The notes under the pieces: model-generated | The model's input: only the letters and a program-made list of their open reading frames with translations | Databases searched by the model: none | Told to the model about the DNA's origin: nothing | Source: JARRQB01 sp965368585 | GTDB lineage: Bacteria; Pseudomonadota; Gammaproteobacteria; Chromatiales; Chromatiaceae | Assembly: GCA_965368585.1 (NCBI GenBank) | Contig: CBDUNM010000037.1 | Location: forward strand, 1 to 35,380 | DNA: 35,380 bases | Reading direction: 5' to 3' | Position numbers and translations under genes: made by a program | In this document: in pieces, positions 22,810 to 31,624 of the stretch | How the letters are laid out: every line of letters starts with the position of its first letter | Position numbering within the stretch: the first letter of the stretch is position 1

Positions 22810-23313
22810 ATGCGAATTCCAAAAAACAAAAAAGTTGTCTGTATCACTGGAAGCGTTTGGACAGGGAGTCGCAGTGCGCCCCGCCGCATGTTGGTAAAGG
22901 ACGGGTTCGTCCGGCCCACTTGGTTTACCACCAGTCGTCGAATTACGGATGCTCAGTATTTCCGAACTACTATGGCCAGCTTTCGTTTGGCCAACATCAA
23001 GAAAGACGTCCTTGCGCATACGCGATTCGGAGGGAGTGTGGTCGGTATCATGCGGGATGATTTCGACGACGCGATGAACACCGCCGAACAGGGTGTACTG
23101 ATCGTTGGACCTCCGGAGATCGCTGCCCAGGTTACCGCAAAAATAGGACAGGCCATCGTATTCGCGCTGAAAGATGCCCAGATGGATCTATCTGTGCAAC
23201 TGGACGACGCTTGCCGTGCGGGTCAGTTGCATCGCATAGACGTGGATGTTCTCGTACCGGGGGCCTGGACCGAAGTTCATCGCACTATGATGGATCTCAT
23301 AGGGTCTCGTTAA
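22810..23313 (+). CDS. Guanylate-kinase-like protein with degenerate P-loop
   Basis: The 167 residues have the general order of guanylate-kinase-fold proteins: an N-terminal strand and loop VVCITGSVWTGSRSAPRR, then PTWFTTSRRITDAQYF, an AHTRFGGSVVGIMRDDFDDA segment, QGVLIVGPPEIAAQV, and VFALKDAQMDLSVQLDDACR. The Walker A position lacks the GK[ST] Lys (TGSRS), so ATP binding and kinase activity are doubtful. The second half is well conserved in feel, with RIDVDVLVPGAWTEVH. There is no signal peptide. The start has no strong ribosome site. It may be a divergent regulatory or scaffold member, or a damaged gene whose P-loop has decayed. The family call is moderate and the function unknown. Confidence 0.45.
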   Translation: MRIPKNKKVVCITGSVWTGSRSAPRRMLVKDGFVRPTWFTTSRRITDAQYFRTTMASFRLANIKKDVLAHTRFGGSVVGIMRDDFDDAMNTAEQGVLIVGPPEIAAQVTAKIGQAIVFALKDAQMDLSVQLDDACRAGQLHRIDVDVLVPGAWTEVHRTMMDLIGSR

Positions 23314-23621
23314 GCGGGGGCCAGATGTGAGCCGGATTTGGGAGTCCCCGTCGAGGCTCCAAAATTCATCATGGTGGTTAGCTTGTCACAACTGCCAAAG
23401 CGCGAAATGACGCTATTTCTGGCCAATGAGCCGTGGAATACGCAGGTTTCTCGTCTTCCGCTCCGACAATCGCACAGTTGTGGAGTTGATCATGCCCCCG
23501 GATTATTCTGAGTGCGATATCTAAAACTTGACCAATTTTCTTAGCGTTGTGCTATGGCAGTGGTGTTGCTCCGCATAATCCGCTACTCGAGATGTTCGTG
23601 TCGTAACCCGAGTATGGAGGC
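23314..23621. other. Intergenic stretch before the IS3 remnant
   Basis: No gene is supported. It carries the second copy of the dispersed repeat (23524-23575). Confidence 0.45.
23524..23575 (+). repeat. Dispersed repeat, copy 2
   Basis: Same orientation as copy 1 at 10158, with the first 25 bases identical and most later differences transitions. It ends about 45 bases before the IS3 transposase remnant. Confidence 0.7.
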
Positions 23622-23850
23622 GGGGGCCGCCGGGTCGATAACGTCTTCGTTGAGCGCCTGTGGCTTAGTGTGAAGTACGAGGAGGTGTACATGAAGGCCT
23701 ATGACAGCATCGCTGCTGCGCGCGTGTCACTGGACCGGGACCTCGCTTTCTACAACACGGAGAGACGAAACCAATCCGTTGACCGGCGCACGCCGGACAG
23801 CGTCTACTATCAACTTGCTGCCAAGCTGGTGGCTCGACCCGAGGAAGCAC
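23622..23850 (+). pseudogene. IS3-family transposase (OrfB), C-terminal remnant
   Basis: The frame reads GRRVDNVFVERLWLSVKYEE, then VYMKAYDSIAAARVSLDRDL, FYNTERRNQSVDRRTPDSVY, the end of an IS3-type integrase-core transposase; the Glu of VERLW is the last catalytic acid of the DDE triad. The N-terminal two thirds, with both Asp residues, are missing. No OrfA is nearby. It borders the surface-protein block. Confidence 0.82.
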
Positions 23851-23987
23851 TAATCGCGCTTTACAATTTACGGGGTCCATTTCTATGGTCCATTACCAGC
23901 TCAAGGCCCCTTAACGCGATGGCAAGACACATGTCATCTTCGAGCCGCTGGATTTCATCGCCCGGCTGGAGGCCTTGGTGCTCTCCA

Positions 23988-24914
23988 CTACGGTCGGGTC
24001 CTGAGCGCGAATTCAACCGAAATCGCATCATGATCCGATAGCGGGTTCCCTTCGCCGTCCCGGAATAGCTCCAACTCCACATGATAGGAGAGTGGGACGA
24101 TCTCGACCTCCCCACCGCTACGGTACAGAATTCTGTCGATACGATCCGCTTCGACAGCGAGATCCTCCCTGGCATCCCGAAAAGCGAGTGAATCCTTGAA
24201 TTGTTCGAGCAGTCTGATGTCGTCCGGTCGACGCTCCGACAGGTTCCAATCCCCCGCCACGATCACTGCCAGTCCATCAGATCTCGACTCGATCACCTCT
24301 GTAAGCTGGCCGATTTGTTCTTTCCGTGCGAGGTAGTCGTTGTAGTGCCCCCCTGCGTCCAGGTGGAGGTTATACACATCCACTGCAATGGAACTGGTGA
24401 CGTAGTGGGTCGCGACGGTGAAACCCTTCGGGGCGAGGGCGTCGTTGGAGTGGCGGAACACTCCGTGGCTTGTGTTCCAGGTCCACCGACGATGGTTGTC
24501 GAAAGCATACGCGGCAAACCTGTTGAGTCCGTCGCCTATGCAGAACAGCCCGTTGCGGGCTCGGACCGAAACGTAGGGGTGAGAAACCCCGGACGACAGA
24601 TCTCGGTGGTACCAGAAGTCTTCCTGCACAAGCACGATATCGAAGGCGTTGAGCCGCGAACCGATCAATTCGTTGTTCACCGCAGGGTGGGAAGATGAGA
24701 TGAAATCCGGTAGTCCGGCGACGTTGTAGGTGAGGACGTCGACGGTTATGGCGGTTCTATCGTCTGGGACCAGAGAATCGCCTGAGGTCACTGCCGGTTT
24801 ACGTGAGCTACAGCCAGGTAGATCCACCAGAACCGCGAGTGCCAGCAGTGACGCAACGACATGTGCACTAAACACCTTGGGGGTCAGTACGTAATACGTC
24901 AAAAAAGCTATCAC
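23988..24914 (-). CDS. Exported endonuclease/exonuclease/phosphatase-family protein
   Basis: The 308-residue product belongs to the EEP superfamily (DNase I, sphingomyelinase C and phosphatases). Motifs in order: LTYNVAGLPDF, FDIVLVQEDFWYH (metal-binding Glu), VDVYNLHLDAGG, VIVAGDWNLSE (Asp-x-Asn), DRIDRILYRS, and LSDHDAISVEF with the catalytic Asp-His. A hydrophobic N-terminus ending LPGCSS suggests export and possibly a lipoprotein, though the lipobox is imperfect. The frame begins with GTG at 24914 without a strong ribosome site; a start a little downstream is possible. Substrate could be phospholipid or nucleic acid. It is intact and isolated among IS remnants, so it was perhaps acquired horizontally. 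Confidence 0.75.
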   Translation of the reverse strand: MIAFLTYYVLTPKVFSAHVVASLLALAVLVDLPGCSSRKPAVTSGDSLVPDDRTAITVDVLTYNVAGLPDFISSSHPAVNNELIGSRLNAFDIVLVQEDFWYHRDLSSGVSHPYVSVRARNGLFCIGDGLNRFAAYAFDNHRRWTWNTSHGVFRHSNDALAPKGFTVATHYVTSSIAVDVYNLHLDAGGHYNDYLARKEQIGQLTEVIESRSDGLAVIVAGDWNLSERRPDDIRLLEQFKDSLAFRDAREDLAVEADRIDRILYRSGGEVEIVPLSYHVELELFRDGEGNPLSDHDAISVEFALRTRP

Positions 24915-25323
24915 ATAAGCTCACGACAATCTGTTCGCCAAAGGAACTCCATTAGGATCAAATGGTGGGTATCCAAGAACGGTGTGGTGGTCCACCGTAT
25001 CTTTATGCCTGTCGATCTAGCCGTAGTCTTCTGAATCCATTGTGTTGATTGTATCGTTTCACGGCGAATCCACCAAAAACTCATTTTCGCCCAGTTACGA
25101 TGCTTGAAAGACCGCAATCGCCACGAATCCCGCTACCCAAAGGTGGCCGAGCTACGTGAAATCCGCGGTGCTCCATGCCGTCGCATTGGCACACTACGCC
25201 ACTGTCTTTGCGAGTACTTGGGCGGCCATTAGCATCAATGCGCGCGTGCGACTCGCAAGATGCCAAATGCCACGAAAACTCAGAGATTGGTTCCCAAAAT
25301 AGCATGATTAATACGTACTAGTT
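24915..25323. other. Intergenic stretch without a gene
   Basis: About 400 bases with no supported gene. Short minus-strand frames lack ribosome sites and family resemblance. Confidence 0.4.
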
Positions 25324-26011
25324 CTACAATACCTGCGCCTGTCCGTGGCCAATTCGCAAGCAAGCCGCCGTGGGTAGCTGATAAAGCCCTCGGCAGTGTG
25401 TCCGCCAGCCGAAGTGATTCAGCGTAATCGGATTTTCGCAATCGCTTCCAGTAAATTCAGTCGGCGTGACGCCGCGGAGTGACCGATGGGCACGATGTCG
25501 GTTGTAGCAAGTTTGAAAGTCGACGAGCTTGCGTTCCAAGTCGCGGGCATTCCAGAATAGCGTTTGATCCAGACACTCACGGCGCACAGTCCCGATCAAC
25601 CGTTCGACGAAGGGATGCGAGCGCGGCACATTGGGGACGATTTTAATCTCATCTACATCGAGGATACGAAGGTTGGCTTTCCATCGGTGGTATCGATAAA
25701 GTGGATCATTGTCGGTGCTGAGATACTTCGGGTGACCCATCTTTGAAATTGCTTTATTGAATAGGCGACACAGCACGACATCATCGACATTGCCGGCATG
25801 TACGCCAAAGCCAATGATGCGTCGTGTGAATCGACCCATCACGACCAGTACCCAGTGCGTCTTCAGGAGAAGATTCACTTAGAAACAGATCGACGCTCCA
25901 CAGACTGTCTTTCAGATGACCGATGAACGTGAGCCATGAAGGACCGCTGCCGGGATCCAATTCCGGATGGTAATGTTTAGCGAGGATACGCCTGACAGCA
26001 GGCATTTTCAC
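25324..26011 (-). pseudogene. Integrase-core (DDE) transposase remnant
   Basis: Two frames together read as a transposase with an rve/integrase core: AVRRILAKHYHPELDPGSGP, LKDSLWSVDLF (first Asp), then after a frameshift near 25875 KTHWVLVVMGRFTRRIIGFG, PKYLSTDNDPLYRYHRW (second Asp), HPFVERLIGTVRRECLDQTL (Glu) and WRTHCRGLYQLPTAA at the end. All three catalytic acids are kept, but the frame is broken and the N-terminal helix-turn-helix part is absent; the sequence is cut close to where the IS6 remnant begins (26041), so one may have inserted into or deleted part of the other. Confidence 0.8.
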
Positions 26012-26040
26012 TTCAACCGGCTTTCAGGCAACCTATCGCC

Positions 26041-26742
26041 ATGAATACAAGAAAAACGAGATGTCGTCGTCATCGTTTTTCCTCCCGAAATCATCAGTCG
26101 CGCCGTTTGGCTTTACCATCGCTTCAGCTTGAGTTTCCGCGATGTCGAAGACCTGCTCGCTGAACGCGGTATTGTCGTTTCCTACGAATCGATCCACCGC
26201 TGGTGTCTGAAGTTTGGGCCGCGCTACCAGTGGTCCCTCAAAAAACGTGAAGTTCGACTGGGAGACGATTAGTTCGTCGACGAGGTCTTCATATCGATCG
26301 CGGTTCAGCGACATTGCCTGTGGCGAGCCGTGGATCAAGACGGCGATGTCCTCGATATTTTAGTCCAGCGTCGCCGGAATCGTAACGCAGCGGAGCGTTT
26401 CTTTCGCATAGTCTTGACGGGCCAAGGGCAAGAACCGAGGCGAACCGTGACCGATGGCTTGAGCAGCTATCCACCCGCAATACAGGAAGTCCTGCCGAAC
26501 ACCGTGCACGATACAAGCCAATACGCGAATAATCGCGCTCAGAGCTCACATCAACATACCCGCGCCGCCGGGAACGACAGATGCAAGGCTTCAAATCTGT
26601 GCGCCAAGCGCAGCGATTTCTTGGACTCCATGGTCGCGTCGGCAACTTGTTTCGATATGGCCGTCACCTGATGAGCGCCAGAAACCACCGACTGTTCCGC
26701 AATCGAGCGTTCGCGGTATGGTCGGCCGTTACGTGTGCCTGA
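26041..26742 (+). pseudogene. IS6-family transposase, nearly full length but broken
   Basis: The 702-base span equals a normal IS6-family transposase gene. Once frames are joined it reads PEIISRAVWLYHRFSLSFRD, VEDLLAERGIVVSYESIHRW, CLKFGPRYQWSLKKREVRLGDD, FVDEVFISI, RAVDQDGDVLDILVQRRRNR, NAAERFFRIVLTGQG, VTDGLSSYPPA, VHDTSQYANNRAQSSHQHTR and finally GNLFRYGRHLMSARNHRLFR. Lesions: an extra T near 26077, TAG at 26270-26272 where the family has Trp (GDxWxxDE), and a frameshift near 26565. In NNRAQSSHQ the usual catalytic Glu is Gln. A second copy's tail lies at 12108-12251. Confidence 0.88.
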
Positions 26743-27088
26743 CGTAAGGCATATTTCAGTCAATGCGCACTTTCTACTTAACGTCACAAAGCGCTACCAA
26801 TAACCAACGCAGCGACCATGGCTCCCAAGAAGATAGAACACCGAATTAGATTTCGAAAATGCTGCCGCGCGAAATTCATGAACCCGCTATCTCCGGCGCA
26901 GCCCTTCCGGAGACGGCGTCTAGACCGCTTTCCTCTTGCATTCTTTCCACGTTTTGCTCTTTGCTCTGAAGGTCGCTCAAGGTTTGCCGACAAGGTCTCT
27001 TAACAGAAAAGAAACTCGCCGCTAGCGCGACACTCGGGCTCAATTCGATTGACCTGGCGAGCATACCGCAAATCAGGGAGGGTTGACG
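26743..27088. other. Intergenic stretch without a gene
   Basis: No supported gene. Similarity to the flank of the other IS6 copy (TTAACGTCACAA at 26778-26789) probably marks the element's right end; beyond it nothing is recognised. Confidence 0.45.
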
Positions 27089-29971
27089 ATGTTGGAAGGG
27101 CCATTTCGCCGGGTACTTCTGAATGCCTTGCTTTGGCCGATTCTTGCCGCCACCGAGCAAGCACACACTTTGTCAGGAACAGTCTACGGCGGCAGCGATA
27201 CGCTTCCGAACGCTCACCTGACCCTCAGTGATGCTTCCAGCGGCGCGCAAGTGGCGACGACCACCACCGATGCCGGCGGTGATTATACCCTTACAGCCAC
27301 TAACGGCACCTTCAACCTATCGGTGGATGCACCTCAGCATAGCGGCTTTGGCAATACCAGTATCAATTAAATCAGCGTCGCTGATGATGACGTGATCCAG
27401 GACATCGTCCTTGTCAGATCCTCGCTACTGCTCACTGGGCGAGTGACATTTCCGGACGGATGACCGGTTGCCGGTCTTCGCATCACTCCCGTCAACGCAA
27501 GCGTCAGCTTTCCCTATGTATCCATCGACAGCGACGGCTGCTACCAGTACGCACTTCAGGCAGGCACTTATTCGCTAAACACTGTGTTGTTCCCGGGCGG
27601 ACTCAATCCGGATGTCCTTGAGTTTTCGTGACAAAAGTTGCCGCAGGTGAGCGATATCGTATTGGACGCTGACAAAACCGTGGACATGGTTTTGCCCGCG
27701 GTCTACATCGAAGGACAATCCACTGACGATGCCGGGAACCCGGTGGGTGATGTCTACGTGGGTATCGACGGCGAGAGCACATTGACCAGCGATGGCTCGC
27801 GTTTCTCCGGGTATGCCAGCAACGGCTTGCAGTATTCGGTGCGTTCCGACAGTGCTGGCAACTTCGGATTCCGGGCGCCCGCCCATAACGACTACACGAT
27901 AATTCTGAACCCATCCATGAATGCGGACTTCGCGGTCACCAAATGGCGGACGTCGCCTTCAGCGTCAATGAGATCCGGGATTTCGCCTTGCTGAAGGCCT
28001 GGACAATACGCGGGAAAACGACCTTACCGGATGGCGCACCTATACAGGGGTCAAGAATCACCCCCAAGGACGATGGTTCAAGATTCAGCTTTACCACCAC
28101 GGATTCGGACGAAAACTACAGCTATCGATTGGCATAGGGCAGCTATTCATTGAACGCCCTGTTGTTCCCGGGAAGCGCCACTCCAAGCATCCTCGGGTTT
28201 TCATGGCAGAAATTCTCACAAACGAGCGATATCGTGCTCGACACCGACAAGACCGTGGACATCGAGATGACAGCGGTCGAGATCGATGTCACCTCGACTG
28301 ACGCCAATGGCGTTCCCGTGGCGGCTGTTCATGTGGGTGTGGACGGTGAAAGCACCCTAACCGACGACGGTGCCCGATTCTCCGGTAAAGCCGACAGCGG
28401 ACTGCGATACATGCGAACAACCGACGGCAACGGCGACTACCGCTTCTGGATACCGCCCTATTCCGACTACCGCCTCCGCGTCGTCCCACCGGCTCAAAGC
28501 GATTTTTTCAGCATCGTCGTTCCTCACCTGGACTTTCGTGTATCGCAGCTGCTCGAAATCATCCTGTCGTTCGACGATGTCAATGCGCCGAAGATCATTG
28601 CCAGCCCACGCGCTGAGGAGATAACGGACAATGGCGCCGTTGTGCTTTGATCCACCGACGAGCCCGCGACGAGTACCGTGATTATCAATGGAACCACATT
28701 CTCCGTCGACGACTTACGTCGCGAACATGCCGTACCGGTCTCCGGACTGAATCTATCGGCGCCCTACGCCGCCGAGGTGCAATCCACTGACGATGACGGC
28801 AATGGGCCCGCTACCGCCAGTGTGGACTTCACCACGACGGCCACCCCTGACACCGCCGCGCCCCTGTTCATCGAGGGTCCACTGGTGACCGGTATCACCT
28901 ATAACAGTGCGATGGTCGAATGGCGCACCGACGAGCCGGCCACCACCCTGCCCGATCACGGCCTGGCTCAGGATCTTTCGCAGCAAGTCAGCGAAGCCGG
29001 ACTACAGGTAATCCACCAGATCGAGTTGACGCAGCTGACACCCGGCAGCACCTACAGTGTGCGTTCATCAGCAACCGACACCGCGGACAACGGACCCGCG
29101 CTCAGTCCGGTGGTGCAATTTACGACCCTGTCGGCGCCGGATGCCTCGCCACCCATCATTCTCAATGGCCCAATGGTGATTGATATCGCGGCTACAAAAA
29201 GCCACGGTCGCCTGGGCCACGGACGAGCGGGCCGTCAGCGGCGTCTCGCTGAATCAGGGCGCGCAATATCTGGTGTTCCGAGACGAAAACCTGACCACTC
29301 GACACGAGATCCGCGTCACCGGTCTGAGTCCATCGACTGCGTATGACTTCACCGTCTCATCAATCGACGCGCTGGGAAACGGTCCAACATTGAGTGATAC
29401 CCATTCGTTCAAGACCCTGGCCTTACCGGACAGCGATCCGCCGTTCGTCGTTAGCCCACTCAAGATTGCTGGTATCACGCAAAAGTCGGCCGTGGTCCAT
29501 TGGCGGACCGACGAACCCACCGATGGTGTCATCCTGTATGGCACATCGCCAAGTAATCTGCATTGGTCGAAGGCGGATGCCAGACTCAAACGTAAACACA
29601 ACGTGCAGTTGACCCGGCTGGCGAAAAACACGCGCTATTACCTGAAGGCCGTGTCGCGGGACAGCGCGGGCAACACGATCGAGACCCCGGTCGAGAGCTT
29701 CATCACGCGGAATTTACCCGGCTGCGGCAAGCCACGCTTTGTCAAACGACCAACCGTCGTCGGCAAATCCGATACGATCGTGACTATCGAGTGGGAGATG
29801 GACCAGCCCACCGACGCGGTTGTTGAATTCGGCGAAGACAATCACCTTTATCGACAATCAGCTCATGGCGAGAAGAAGACACGCCACAGCGTCACCCTGG
29901 GGGGTCTTGAACCAGGCAGAAGCCACAATTATCGCGTTCGCTGCACCGGCACCTGCGGCAACACAAGCTGA
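27089..29971 (+). pseudogene. Large surface protein with regulatory-like and fibronectin-III-like repeats, decayed
   Basis: About 960 codons are readable across two frames. A signal-like start (FRRVLLNALLWPILAA) leads into carboxypeptidase-regulatory-like repeats (SGTVYGGSDTLPNAHLTLSD), two related blocks containing SDIVLDADKTVDMVLPAVYI and SDIVLDTDKTVDIEMTAVEI, then several fibronectin-III-like repeats (VVHWRTDEPTDGVILYGTSP, LTRLAKNTRYYLKAVSRDSA). In-frame stops are at 27368 (TAA), 27461 (TGA), 27629 (TGA), 28135 (TAG) and 28648 (TGA); frameshifts lie near 27940 and in a five-A run near 29198. The blocks correct each other: FS-stop-QKL in block one is FSWQKF in block two. The ATG at 27089 follows GGGAGGG. 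It was probably an adhesin or polysaccharide-binding exoprotein. Confidence 0.85.
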
Positions 29972-30298
29972 TCTTTGGAGATGTTGCCTAAACACAATTG
30001 TACTCAGGAGTTTAGGTACAGAATAGCAGGCATCCTATCCGGAGAACGCGCAATGGCTAAGCCATCATCTCCCAATGAATCTTGTAATCGAAGCGCTGAT
30101 AACGTGTCGAAAGTCGTAGGCCACGGGTTCTTTAACGTACGGTGCGGTGAACGACGCCGTTATTGATGTCTCGGTTGCGGATCCATGTTTTATACGCGGC
30201 ATAGGGTTGTATGTCGGCGCGGCCCGTGAAGGTTCGGCCGAGTTCGAGACAGGCGCCAGGTGTGGGTCCCGTCTATTCGAGACACAAATTCGTTTCAG
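29972..30298. other. Intergenic stretch without a gene
   Basis: No gene is supported between the surface-protein pseudogene and glpB, which converge here. Short plus-strand frames have no ribosome site. Confidence 0.45.
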
Positions 30299-31624
30299 TT
30301 ACGGTTTGGCCGGGTTCAACCTGAATGACCCAGCAAGCCGGACCGACGCCGATTCCACCGCCTTGTAGGCACTGGCAACGGCCACGCCGGCTCCGCAGCG
30401 TTGTCGCAGCCAATCCTGATGGGCCAGCAGGGCTCCGCTGCAGAACAAGCGATCACTTACGCACTCGCCGTCGCTGTTCAGGGGACGGAACAGCTCGTCT
30501 ACCGCCACGCCCGCGCGATTGATCGGGTGGCCGCGCGGATCGAAATACTGCTGTCGATACCAACCGTCTCTGGCGTCGGGTTGTACGACGGGCAGATCCA
30601 ACAGGGTTTCGCGTACCTTGTCGCTCCGGGCCGCCACCAGGCCGCCGGAAAGAAATCGACCGGTTGCAAGAATCACCGTCTCGGCATCGATGCTTACCTC
30701 GCCATAACCGTCTCTCAGATTCAGTACGCAGCCATCCGGTTTCAAGCTCAGGGTTTCGACCTTTTGTTGCGGCACCAAAACCAGGCCACGCTGCGGAAAG
30801 ACCTGTTCGAACATTTCGCGCAGCCGTATTCCCGCAACACCCGGCGGCATGGTGGGAATCTCAAACAGCTTTTTACCGACCAGATTTTCCAGCTCCGCGT
30901 GCACCTTATCGGGACGATGCACGCCCATGATGGCGGGCAGACCGATGTAGTGGGCGTCGCCCGCCACCGCCTTGATCCGTTCGGCAAGTTGCGCCCGGTG
31001 CGCGTCCACCTCCAGCGCCCTGGCCATGACCTCGGGATAGACCTGGGCACCGCTGTCCATGTCGGGGAACGCGATCCTGACCGCCGAGAGATTCGTCCAG
31101 CCGGGCTTGAGATTGGCTACTATTTCTCTGGCGCTAAATCCGTTGAGTCCTAGAACGTCAATGATCAAGGTCTTGGCGTTGCCGTTGCGGGCGATGATAC
31201 CGGGCGCCATGGTCTGGGGGACCGAAAGCGTGGGCTTGACGGTGCCGGCCGGGGTCAGCGCCTGAAGGTTGCTGTCGCCGGGCGGCGTGTAGCTTACTCC
31301 CATGTCGGAAATGGACCGGGTGAACAATTCGATCGCAGCGCGAATTTCCTGGTTGGTGATGCGCGCGTAGGGATGCTTGGGTTCGGTTTTGCGCAAGGCG
31401 TCCAGTCCCGCCCAAGGGTCCGACAGGTTCTGCCGGCTATCGACCGGGTGCACGCCGAGCAGGTCCAGGTAACCGGTGGTGTAGGCGATAGCGCCGGTAT
31501 TGCCGACCTGCGCGGTACTGATGTTGCGCGCCAGGGCAAACGTGCTCGCGGCAAAGCCGGCCAACCCGGAACCGACCACCGCGACTTGCACATGATGGTT
31601 GCGCGCCTTTTGTGTGATGCTCAT
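30299..31624 (-). CDS. glpB: Anaerobic glycerol-3-phosphate dehydrogenase subunit B
   Basis: GlpB is the flavin-binding subunit of the anaerobic, membrane-associated glycerol-3-phosphate:quinone oxidoreductase. The 441-residue product (E. coli 419) starts with a dinucleotide-binding fold, VQVAVVGSGLAGFAAS, and has GNTGAIAYTTGYLDLLGVHP, IDVLGLNGFSAREIVANL, PPGVAGIRLREMFEQVF, VILATGRFLSGGLVAARSD and a C-terminal RQRCGAGVAVASAYKAV, all matching GlpB in order. The ATG at 31624 overlaps the glpA stop as ATGA, a coupled junction; longer frames up to 31750 lie inside glpA in another frame. It is last in the operon, and it is intact. Confidence 0.92.
   Translation of the reverse strand: MSITQKARNHHVQVAVVGSGLAGFAASTFALARNISTAQVGNTGAIAYTTGYLDLLGVHPVDSRQNLSDPWAGLDALRKTEPKHPYARITNQEIRAAIELFTRSISDMGVSYTPPGDSNLQALTPAGTVKPTLSVPQTMAPGIIARNGNAKTLIIDVLGLNGFSAREIVANLKPGWTNLSAVRIAFPDMDSGAQVYPEVMARALEVDAHRAQLAERIKAVAGDAHYIGLPAIMGVHRPDKVHAELENLVGKKLFEIPTMPPGVAGIRLREMFEQVFPQRGLVLVPQQKVETLSLKPDGCVLNLRDGYGEVSIDAETVILATGRFLSGGLVAARSDKVRETLLDLPVVQPDARDGWYRQQYFDPRGHPINRAGVAVDELFRPLNSDGECVSDRLFCSGALLAHQDWLRQRCGAGVAVASAYKAVESASVRLAGSFRLNPAKP

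Noticed and set aside
26784..26993. 69-codon minus-strand frame with a C-terminal hydrophobic helix
   Set aside because: Arg/Lys-rich low-complexity start, no ribosome site, and located in IS flank.
29975..30368. Two short plus-strand frames before glpB
   Set aside because: No ribosome site, no recognisable domain, and one runs into the glpB coding region.
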